Part shown: piece by piece, positions 1-5,452 of the stretch | Layout of the letters: every line of letters starts with the position of its first letter | Numbering within the stretch: position 1 is the stretch's first letter | DNA from: Myxococcales bacterium | GTDB taxonomy: Bacteria > Myxococcota > Bradymonadia > REDH01 | Reading direction: 5' to 3' | Assembly: GCA_018970625.1 (NCBI GenBank) | Contig: JAGWVZ010000142.1 | Location: 1-8,124 of the forward strand | DNA length: 8,124 nt | Notes under the pieces: model-generated | Told to the model about the DNA's origin: nothing | Database searches by the model: none | The model's input: the letters and a program-made list of their open reading frames with translations, nothing else | Translations under genes and position numbers: made by a program

Positions 1-677
1 GAGAAATGCACCAGAAATCCGGATAATTCCTGAAAGAATTCCATACCCGTAAATCGCCCCAGCACCCGGGTCATAAACTGCGTGCCGACATTGAGCCAGC
101 TGCCACCCTTTCGCGCCGCCTGGCCGCTGGTTTCCATGAGCCATTGAAGGGCTGCGCTGTCGAGGGCCTCGTGAAACCGGATGGGCGCATCCAGAAAATC
201 GAGGGCGTTTGCTGTGGGAGGCGTATCCAGCACGATGAGCTCCCATCGCCCCGAGGCCGCTTCATGATAGAGGCGTTCGCCGGCCGATAATTCCTGTGCG
301 CCGGCGAGGCTGGTCGAAAAATAATGGTAAAATTGATTTTCCAGAATGGCGTTACGCGTGGCGATATCGGGTGCGTGTCGTTCGACAATCTCGTCGAGGG
401 CGCGCTTCATATCGAGCATGGTGGCGTGTAATTCGCCGGGCCCATTGTAGCCCAGCGCTGACAGATCGATGCGCTGAATGTCTTCGTCGAGTCCGGTGAG
501 TCCCAGCGCGTTGGCAAGTCGTCGGGCAGGATCGACGGTCATGACCAGAGTGCGGCGCCCCATCATGGCGGCCTGCATGGCGACCACGGCGGCGGTGGTG
601 GTTTTGCCGACACCGCCAGACCCGACGCACACGATGACCTTTGCGTCGGCGATGACCCTCTCGATGACGGCGCTCAC
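1..677 (-). CDS. ArsA/Get3-like ATPase, second of a pair (3' end outside window)
   Basis: This is the N-terminal 225 residues of a P-loop ATPase of the ArsA/Get3 (anion-transporting ATPase-like, SIMIBI class) family; the reading frame is open to the window edge. Visible motifs are a P-loop GSGGVGKT at residues 19-26, a switch-I TVDPARRLA at 47-55 with Asp49, and a Walker B/switch-II-like VLDTPPTANALDFLDAP at 149-165. The GTG start at 677 is chosen because it overlaps the preceding stop as GTGA, which suggests translational coupling, and because the P-loop follows at the usual distance. The family's signature lysine (second position of GKGGVGKT) is Ser20 here. Family members sort membrane proteins, export oxyanions or have unknown cytosolic roles; nothing here identifies arsenite handling or tail-anchored clients. 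Paired ArsA-like ATPases are also known in actinobacteria (e.g. Rv3679/Rv3680). The family call is secure; the function is unknown. Confidence 0.88.
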   Translation of the reverse strand, partial: MSAVIERVIADAKVIVCVGSGGVGKTTTAAVVAMQAAMMGRRTLVMTVDPARRLANALGLTGLDEDIQRIDLSALGYNGPGELHATMLDMKRALDEIVERHAPDIATRNAILENQFYHYFSTSLAGAQELSAGERLYHEAASGRWELIVLDTPPTANALDFLDAPIRFHEALDSAALQWLMETSGQAARKGGSWLNVGTQFMTRVLGRFTGMEFFQELSGFLVHF

Positions 678-1624
678 GAGCGCTCCAGTCGCGCGACCGA
701 ATCGCTGAACGAAACCGCCATGCGCTCAAAGAGCGGACGTCCCGGATCGGGCTCAAAGAAAAAGGGGATTTCCATAACAGGCAGGGGAAGTTCGCGGCGC
801 AGCCGGTCGAGCGCGGCGCGCTGCAGGTCGCATCGATTCTCGCGAAAGAGCGCGGTCTGCAGGAGCTGTGCGGTCGTTTCACCGGGCGTCTGACGCAGCG
901 CAAGCTGCCGTGCGAGGCTGCGTTCCGGAGCGGTCATGAGGTAGGGAAATACGCCGTTTGCGATGAGGAAACCCACCCGAATATCGAAGTTTTCTTTTAA
1001 CTGCCGGTGTAACTCCACCGTTTCACTGACCGGTGTTTCTTCGGGCAGGGTAATCAGATTAATACAGGTGCGGGCGGGGTCTTCGAGCAGCTGCAGCATG
1101 CTGCGCGCTTCGTCGGCCATGTGCCCACTGCCGACCGCCCGCGAAATCACCTGCGGAATCTGCAGCAAAAACATGCCGTGCCCGGTGGCGGGAGCGTCAA
1201 TAATGACGGCGTCCCATCGGGGTCGTCCCGACTCGTTGAGCTCTTTCTCGTGCCAGTAGGCCTTGCCGAGCATCGTGAGCTCGGGCAATCCGGGGACCAC
1301 GCGAAGAAACCGGTCGACGACACGGTTTTCGAAGACGGCCTTGTAGAGCGTGCGCACGCGCAAAATCATCATGGCGTATTCGCGCATGGCGTCTTTGCCG
1401 GTGGTGTTGACGGCCCAGACGTTGGAGGTCAGCGGCACGACATCGGGCCCGACCGGCTCAATGCCGTAGGCGGCGCCCAGACGGTCTCGCGCGCTGAGCT
1501 GCATGTGCAGCACCCGCTTGCCGCGCCGTGCCCAGGCGAGCGCGATGGCCGCCGACACCGACGTCTTGCCCACACCACCTTTGCCAGTGTTGATGATGAA
1601 GCGGGTGTTGAAGAACGAGGACAT
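674..1624 (-). CDS. ArsA/Get3-like ATPase, first of a pair
   Basis: A 316-residue cytosolic P-loop ATPase of the ArsA/Get3 family, about the length of a single-domain member. The deviant Walker A GKGGVGKT is at residues 14-21, with signature lysine Lys15. The switch-II region IIDAPATGHG is at 141-150, and TLPEETPVSET at 192-202 matches the conserved segment after the core beta-strand. Where active members have a DPA switch-I motif (as in STDPAH), this protein has HMQLSARDRLG at 40-50, so the usual catalytic Asp is missing. No metal-binding cysteine cluster is evident, which argues against an arsenite pump subunit. ATG 1624 is preceded by a modest AAGGG ribosome site. The gene starts 50 bases after pyrB stops, with no terminator between them, and ends overlapping the second ATPase by four bases. 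It probably forms a heterodimer with that neighbour. The client or substrate is unknown. Confidence 0.9.
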   Translation of the reverse strand: MSSFFNTRFIINTGKGGVGKTSVSAAIALAWARRGKRVLHMQLSARDRLGAAYGIEPVGPDVVPLTSNVWAVNTTGKDAMREYAMMILRVRTLYKAVFENRVVDRFLRVVPGLPELTMLGKAYWHEKELNESGRPRWDAVIIDAPATGHGMFLLQIPQVISRAVGSGHMADEARSMLQLLEDPARTCINLITLPEETPVSETVELHRQLKENFDIRVGFLIANGVFPYLMTAPERSLARQLALRQTPGETTAQLLQTALFRENRCDLQRAALDRLRRELPLPVMEIPFFFEPDPGRPLFERMAVSFSDSVARLERS

Positions 1625-1674
1625 GCGGCCCTTGGCCCGGGAGAGTCACGAGGGGATGGCTACCGTGTTACGCG

Positions 1675-2610
1675 TCAGGGCTCAACGCCGAAGATTTCGC
1701 AGAAGAGTGCCATGCGTACCGGCACACCATTATGCGCCTGCCGAAAATAGGCAGCCCCGGGCAGGTCGTCGACGTCGGTCGCGAGGTCATGCACACGAGG
1801 AAGCGGGTGAAGCAGCGTGATGTCGGAGCGGCCGGTGGACTCGAGCAGCTGACGATTGACCACAAAGCTGGCGATCTGCTGCAGCGCCACCGCCGGGTCT
1901 GAAAAACGCTCGGCCTGCAGGCGGGTCACGTACAGCACGTCGGCGCGCTCGACAGCCCAGCGCAGGTCGGGCGCGACCTGCCACTGCAGTCCGCTCGCGG
2001 TAAGGTCGTCCAGAATCGACTGCGGCATCGCCAGCAGATCTGGTGATGCAAAGATGAGCTTCACACCATCGAAGTGTGCAAGTAGCCGGGATAACGAGTG
2101 AACAGTGCGTCCGTTGACCAAATCACCAATCATGGCAATGGTGAGGCCTTCAATGCGTCCGCGCTCTTTGAGCAGGGTGTAGCAGTCCAGGAGAGCCTGT
2201 GTGGGGTGCTCACCGGGACCATCTCCGGCGTTCAGCACCGGCTTGCGTGCGACGGCGGCCGCGCGTGCAGCCGCGCCCTTCTCTTTGTGCCGCAGCACGA
2301 TGGCGTCGGCGTATCCGTCTATGACACGGATGGTGTCTTCGAGGGTCTCCCCTTTGGCCATGCTGCTGAACGACTCGTCCACGGTGGACTCGACGGCGCC
2401 GCCAAGGCGAAGAAAGGCCGAGCCGAACGAGAGGCGGGTTCGGGTGCTGGGTTCAAAGAAGAGGTTAATCAGGAGTCGTCCGGCGAGCGCGGTGGAGCGC
2501 CCCACGCCCTGCGAGAGCGGCAGGCAGCGGTCGGCGAGGGCGAAGATGCGGTTAAGGTCGTCGCGCTCGAACTGCGACACCGAGACAACGTGTGACTGAC
2601 GTAGGCGCAT
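1675..2610 (-). CDS. pyrB: Aspartate carbamoyltransferase catalytic subunit
   Basis: This enzyme condenses carbamoyl phosphate with L-aspartate to give N-carbamoyl-L-aspartate, the committed step of de novo pyrimidine synthesis in the cytosol. The 311 residues equal the usual catalytic-chain length. The carbamoyl-phosphate loop FFEPSTRTR is at 51-59, the SMAKGETLEDT loop with its lysine at 83-93, and the conserved Arg-His at 107-108. NAGDGPGEHPTQALLD at 127-142, GRTVHSL at 167-173, TRLQAERF at 229-236 and HPLPR at 268-272 complete the carbamoyl-phosphate and aspartate sites. All key residues appear intact, so it should be active. ATG 2610 gives an N-terminus of normal length, but no strong ribosome site precedes it. 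No pyrI regulatory chain or pyrC lies in the window. Two ArsA-like ATPase genes follow on the same strand after 50 bases, probably in the same transcript. Confidence 0.97.
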   Translation of the reverse strand: MRLRQSHVVSVSQFERDDLNRIFALADRCLPLSQGVGRSTALAGRLLINLFFEPSTRTRLSFGSAFLRLGGAVESTVDESFSSMAKGETLEDTIRVIDGYADAIVLRHKEKGAAARAAAVARKPVLNAGDGPGEHPTQALLDCYTLLKERGRIEGLTIAMIGDLVNGRTVHSLSRLLAHFDGVKLIFASPDLLAMPQSILDDLTASGLQWQVAPDLRWAVERADVLYVTRLQAERFSDPAVALQQIASFVVNRQLLESTGRSDITLLHPLPRVHDLATDVDDLPGAAYFRQAHNGVPVRMALFCEIFGVEP

Positions 2611-2649
2611 GGTTCACACCGTGGATTCAGCAAAGGCGCGCGGCGGCCT

Positions 2650-2655
2650 ATCATA
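2650..2655 (-). promoter_or_regulatory. Possible -10 box for pyrB
   Basis: The minus strand reads TATGAT here, five of six matches to the sigma-70 -10 consensus and about 40 bases before the pyrB start. No good -35 box is visible at 16-18 bases; the region that would hold it is GC-rich hairpin sequence. If used, the transcript would begin around 2643 with a leader of roughly 30-35 bases. This is a weak call from a single hexamer. Confidence 0.3.
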
Positions 2656-2656
2656 C

Positions 2657-2685
2657 GCCCGAAACACGGGCAAGGCGCCGGCCTT
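2657..2685 (-). promoter_or_regulatory. Two abutting hairpins upstream of pyrB
   Basis: Two inverted repeats sit side by side. GCCCG/CGGGC (2657-2661 with 2667-2671) has a 5-base loop, and AAGGC/GCCTT (2672-2676 with 2681-2685) has a 4-base loop. They lie between the lipoprotein stop (2784) and the pyrB start (2610). Neither is followed by a T tract on the minus strand, so an intrinsic terminator is unlikely. The first abuts the possible TATGAT box, where an operator would sit. The rest of the 2611-2783 gap shows nothing else recognisable. Confidence 0.35.
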
Positions 2686-2783
2686 TATGAAGCCGTCACA
2701 GGCACTTACACCATGACACAAGCGCACCGTTCATGGGGACGGCAGGCTCACAGGGCGGCAGTACGCGACGTGGCCGAGGTGAC

Positions 2784-3380
2784 TCAGGGCAGAATCTGTA
2801 CGCAGCGACCGTCGTTGCAGCGGAAGCCACCGCGGCAGTTTTCGTCGGAGACGCACTCGACGTCGGGGCCGCCGATGGGAACGCAGCGCAGGTCCGCGCA
2901 CCGGAATCCGCCGCTGCAGTCGGTGTCGGCCAGGCACTCGGCTGCAAAGCAGGTGCCGTTGCTGAACTCGCAGTAGAGCGGCTGCGGACAGTCTTCATCG
3001 GCGCGGCAGAAGAACTCGCACGAGCGGTTGACGCACTGTTCGGCGGCGCCGCAGTCGGTGTCAGCGATGCACTCCTCGCAAATGCCTGCCGCCGTGTCAC
3101 AGGCCCGCAAGGGGCCGCGGCAGGCGTCGTTGATGGCGCACGCCTCGCGGCAAACGCCCGCCCTGCACAGCTGGCCGCCCAGACAGTCGGTGCTGTCGAT
3201 GCAGACCGGAAGCACAACTCCGCCCCCCGAGCCATCGTCGATCACCGAAGCGTCAGCGCCGCTACCGTCGGAGTCACCGTCGTCGCCGCCGCAGCCGGCA
3301 GCGCAGAGCAACAACACGCTGAAAGACAACGAGGCCTGAAGGCGGCTCCAGAGAGAGTTCGTTGCAAACATGGGCGACAT
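2784..3380 (-). CDS. Cys-rich repeat lipoprotein, secreted, function unknown
   Basis: A predicted 198-residue exported lipoprotein. A short N-region with Arg13 is followed by a hydrophobic stretch (about residues 15-25) and a lipobox ending AAGC, with Cys30 as the likely lipidated residue. An acidic Gly/Asp/Ser linker spans 31-55. The rest is six modules of four cysteines each: 60/66/72/77, 81/87/94/101, 104/110/116/121, 125/131/137/144, 149/155/161/166 and 176/182/188/193. Modules 1, 3, 5 and 6 share the spacing C-x5-C-x5-C-x4-C and resemble CxxDxDCxxGxxC repeats common in secreted myxobacterial proteins of unknown role. All 24 cysteines are probably disulfide-paired, so the protein should fold outside the cytoplasm. 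ATG 3380 is the longest start; ATG 3371 (Met4) is as plausible, since GAAG lies about 9 bases before it. It is flanked by comM upstream and pyrB downstream, probably as its own transcript. No enzymatic motif was seen. Confidence 0.85.
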   Translation of the reverse strand: MSPMFATNSLWSRLQASLSFSVLLLCAAGCGGDDGDSDGSGADASVIDDGSGGGVVLPVCIDSTDCLGGQLCRAGVCREACAINDACRGPLRACDTAAGICEECIADTDCGAAEQCVNRSCEFFCRADEDCPQPLYCEFSNGTCFAAECLADTDCSGGFRCADLRCVPIGGPDVECVSDENCRGGFRCNDGRCVQILP

Positions 3381-3521
3381 CTTCGGTAAATGGCAGGGAG
3401 ACAGACGTGCGCGCGTTCATAATGGGTCGCGGCGAACGGCGCAACATTCGATCGCATGGGGCGTGGCTGAGACGGACCACAGTGCTGGACAGGGTCTGCC
3501 TGTGCGGACGCATGATGTCGC

Positions 3522-3568
3522 TGTTCACGAGAATACGCGCGCCAGCTGTTCACACATCGCGTTGAACA
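3522..3568. repeat. Three TGTTCA half-sites upstream of the lipoprotein gene
   Basis: TGTTCA occurs at 3522-3527 and 3547-3552, and its inverse TGAACA at 3563-3568. The first two lie inside an identical nine-base word GCTGTTCAC (3520-3528 and 3545-3553), 25 bases apart. The last two form an inverted repeat with a 10-base spacer. The group lies about 140-190 bases before the lipoprotein start, where a regulator could bind. No known regulator is recognised. Confidence 0.35.
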
Positions 3569-3614
3569 AACCAGAAATGCAGGTAATCGTTTTCGTCTTT
3601 CCAGAGTCACACAA

Positions 3615-3643
3615 TAAATACGGCCATTAATGTTCCGCCGCAA
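3615..3643 (-). promoter_or_regulatory. Weak sigma-70-like promoter for the lipoprotein gene
   Basis: On the minus strand TTGCGG (3638-3643) and TATTTA (3615-3620) are separated by exactly 17 bases in the AT-rich part of the gap. Each box matches only three of six consensus positions, so this is speculative. It would give a leader of over 200 bases containing the TGTTCA half-sites. Confidence 0.2.
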
Positions 3644-3664
3644 ACGGGATGTTTGACCTCGGTT

Positions 3665-3680
3665 GTGGCGTACATGCCAC
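3665..3680. repeat. Small hairpin next to the comM terminator candidate
   Basis: GTGGC (3665-3669) and GCCAC (3676-3680) form a 5-base-pair stem with a 6-base loop. No T tract follows it on the minus strand. It could be a second part of the comM 3' end structure. Confidence 0.25.
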
Positions 3681-3687
3681 TGGTAGA

Positions 3688-3712
3688 ACAGAAAACTGGC
3701 ATATCTGGCCAG
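3688..3712 (-). terminator. Possible intrinsic terminator after comM
   Basis: The minus strand reads CTGGC, a 7-base loop, GCCAG (3712 to 3696), followed immediately by TTTTCTGT. It lies about 45 bases past the comM stop. The stem is only 5 base pairs, so strength is uncertain, but the T-rich tail is on the correct side for comM transcription. Confidence 0.45.
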
Positions 3713-3757
3713 GTGCACGATTTCTCGCAGCGTCACATCCTCCGCAGTCGGGGCCCC

Positions 3758-5296
3758 CTACCCCATGCGACGGTCGAGTTTTCGGTACTGTACGGCTTCG
3801 GTCAGGTGGCGGGCCTCGATTGGCTCGACGCCTTCGAGGTCGGCGATGGTGCGGGCGACCTTCAGAATACGGTCGAAGGCGCGGGCCGACATGCCCAGCC
3901 GATCGACCACCATCTCGAGGATGCGGTTTCCTGCGTCGTCCACCTGACAGAAATCCCGAATTTCGCGGGGGCTCATGTGCGCGTTGCAGGCGATTCCGCG
4001 GTCGGCATAGCGGCGCAGCTGTCGCTCGCGGGCTGCATCGACGCGTTCGCGAATCGTGGCCGACGTCTCTTCTGCAGTATCTTTTCGCAGGTCCCGAAAC
4101 GTGACGGCAGGCACATCGAGCTGAATATCAATGCGATCCAGCAGCGGTCCGCTGATGCGGTTGCGATAACTGGCGATCTGCAGCGGCGAATCAATGCACT
4201 CGTGCCCCGGGTCGCCCAGGTGCCCGCATGGACACGGGTTCATGGAGGCCACCAGCATCATGCGCGCGGGATACTGAATGGTCACGAGGCTGCGGTTAAT
4301 GGCGACGTTTCCGTCTTCGAGCGGCTGCCGCATGACCTCGAGCACATTGCGTCGAAACTCGGGTAATTCATCCAGAAACAGCACCCCGTTGTGCGCGAGC
4401 GAGACCTCACCCGGCCGCGGAACCCCGCTGCCGCCGCCGACCATGCCGACATCCGAGATGGTGTGATGCGGCGAGCGAAAGGGGCGCTGCACCATCAGCA
4501 CGCCGGACGCCGTTAGCCCGGATACGGAATACACCTTGGTGGTTTCCAACGCCTCGTCAAAGCTCATTTCGGGCAAAATGGTCAATAACCGCTTGGCCAG
4601 CATGGTTTTTCCAGACCCCGGCGGCCCCACCATCAACACGTTGTGCCCGCCCGCTGCTGCGACCTCGAGCGCTCGTTTCGCAGCATATTGTCCGCGTACG
4701 TCGGCCATATCAAAGAGCTGCGTCGCTCGGCGCAGCAGCTCTTCCGGGGGACGGCCCTGCACCCGCAGGTCGGGCGCCTGGCCACGCAGAAAATCAATGG
4801 CGTCGTTCAGGTGTGGAGCGGCAATCACCTCAATATTTTGCACCAGTGCCGCCTCGTGGGCGTTGCCCGCTGGCAAAATAATGCCGCGTAATCCCTGATC
4901 GCGGGCACAGATGGCCATGGGCAGCGCGCCACGCACAGGGCGCAGTTCCCCGTCGAGCGACAGCTCGCCAATCACCAGATATTGCTGCATTTCCTGCAGC
5001 GCAAATTCACTCAGATCACCCGTAGAAGCCAGAATGGCCAGCGCGATGGGCAGGTCATACGAAGTGCCGTCCTTACGCAGGTCGGCGGGCGCCAGATTGA
5101 GCGTCAGTCGGCGCATGGGCCACTCAAAGCCCGAGTTTTCCATGGCCGCTTTTACCCGCACACGGGCCTCGCGCACCGCCCCGTCGGGCAACCCTGCAAG
5201 AAAGAAATTCTGAATTCCCGGCCCCTGATCCACCTCAACCGTAATGGGCACCGCATCCACGCCACAGAGGGCGCCGGTTTGAACACTCGCATACAT
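3758..5296 (-). CDS. comM: ComM/YifB-family AAA+ ATPase (Mg-chelatase-like)
   Basis: A 512-residue cytosolic protein, full length for the YifB/ComM family. ComM is a ring-forming helicase that promotes branch migration when incoming DNA is integrated during natural transformation. The N-terminal ChlI/Lon-protease-like domain (about 1-170) includes GLPDGAVREARVRVKAA and NLAPADLRKDG. The AAA+ core has Walker A GPPGSGKT at 224-231, RPFRSPHHTISD at 271-282, Walker B VLFLDE at 305-310, and SGPLLDRID at 382-390 near the arginine-finger region. The Mg-chelatase C-terminal domain runs from about 410 to 509. The cysteine-rich insert has Cys355, Cys357 and Cys367, but the fourth position of the usual CxC is Asp369. 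An AGGGGTG ribosome site supports ATG 5296. It stands alone between probable terminators. Other competence genes are not in this window, and the gene is widespread in bacteria not known to transform, so competence is not proven. Confidence 0.95.
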   Translation of the reverse strand: MYASVQTGALCGVDAVPITVEVDQGPGIQNFFLAGLPDGAVREARVRVKAAMENSGFEWPMRRLTLNLAPADLRKDGTSYDLPIALAILASTGDLSEFALQEMQQYLVIGELSLDGELRPVRGALPMAICARDQGLRGIILPAGNAHEAALVQNIEVIAAPHLNDAIDFLRGQAPDLRVQGRPPEELLRRATQLFDMADVRGQYAAKRALEVAAAGGHNVLMVGPPGSGKTMLAKRLLTILPEMSFDEALETTKVYSVSGLTASGVLMVQRPFRSPHHTISDVGMVGGGSGVPRPGEVSLAHNGVLFLDELPEFRRNVLEVMRQPLEDGNVAINRSLVTIQYPARMMLVASMNPCPCGHLGDPGHECIDSPLQIASYRNRISGPLLDRIDIQLDVPAVTFRDLRKDTAEETSATIRERVDAARERQLRRYADRGIACNAHMSPREIRDFCQVDDAGNRILEMVVDRLGMSARAFDRILKVARTIADLEGVEPIEARHLTEAVQYRKLDRRMG

Positions 5297-5300
5297 GATT

Positions 5301-5307
5301 CACCCCT
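5301..5307 (-). promoter_or_regulatory. Ribosome binding site of comM
   Basis: The minus strand reads AGGGGTG, ending four bases before ATG 5296. It is the clearest Shine-Dalgarno sequence in the window and fixes the comM start. Confidence 0.75.
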
Positions 5308-5323
5308 GAGAAATTGGAAAACT

Positions 5324-5353
5324 CGTACGACGCGTACAAATCAGTGTCGTACG
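5324..5353. promoter_or_regulatory. Inverted repeat upstream of comM, possible operator
   Basis: CGTACGAC (5324-5331) and GTCGTACG (5346-5353) are perfect 8-base inverted repeats with a 14-base spacer, and a further CGTAC (5333-5337) lies in the spacer. The element sits 28-57 bases before the comM start, where a promoter operator or a 5' leader hairpin would be. No confident -10/-35 pair was found around it. Confidence 0.4.
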
Positions 5354-5373
5354 GGCACGATTTTCGGTGCGTG

Positions 5374-5397
5374 AAAAATGCCGACGCCGACATTTTT
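5374..5397 (-). terminator. Intrinsic terminator of the TSP3-repeat gene
   Basis: On the minus strand AAAAATGTCG, loop GCGT, CGGCATTTTT forms a 10-base-pair stem ending in five Ts, about 55-80 bases past the stop at 5453. One pair is a G-U wobble in the minus-strand RNA but would be a C-A mismatch in a plus-strand RNA, so the structure favours minus-strand transcripts. It should insulate comM from the upstream gene. Confidence 0.6.
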
Positions 5398-5410
5398 CTT
5401 TTCGGGGGTT

Positions 5411-5437
5411 ATACCTCGCGCCGGCTCGCGCGGGTAT
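5411..5437 (-). terminator. GC-rich hairpin just after the TSP3-repeat gene
   Basis: ATACC/GGTAT (5411-5415 with 5433-5437) continues into CGCGC/GCGCG (5417-5421 with 5428-5432), giving a 10-base-pair stem with one bulged base and a 6-base loop. It starts about 15 bases past the stop. No T tract follows on the minus strand, so it may act as an mRNA 3'-end stabiliser or as the first half of a tandem terminator with 5374-5397. Confidence 0.4.
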
Positions 5438-5452
5438 TCTCACGGGTTATGT

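Larger units (their letters stand above)
3381..3757. other. 377-base intergenic region between comM and the lipoprotein gene
   Basis: No convincing gene is seen on either strand; the short open frames here have no recognisable protein character. The middle (about 3560-3660) is clearly more AT-rich than its surroundings, as expected of a promoter region. It contains a possible comM terminator, a second hairpin, a weak promoter-like pair, a CATTAATG palindrome (about 3625-3632) and repeated TGTTCA half-sites, the main ones annotated separately. Confidence 0.6.

Noticed and set aside
1121..1750. A 209-residue plus-strand frame over the first ATPase gene
   Set aside because: It is antisense to an ATPase with intact P-loop and switch motifs and shows no recognisable domain.
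2733..3389. A 218-residue plus-strand frame opposite the lipoprotein gene
   Set aside because: Ala/Val-rich antisense shadow; the minus strand has a signal peptide, lipobox and regular cysteine modules.
3242..3736. A 164-residue minus-strand frame covering the gap before the lipoprotein gene
   Set aside because: No ribosome site or family resemblance, Arg/Cys-biased composition, and it overlaps the lipoprotein start in another frame.
3653..4366. A 237-residue plus-strand frame opposite the 3' part of comM
   Set aside because: Antisense shadow of the highly conserved ComM C-terminal region.
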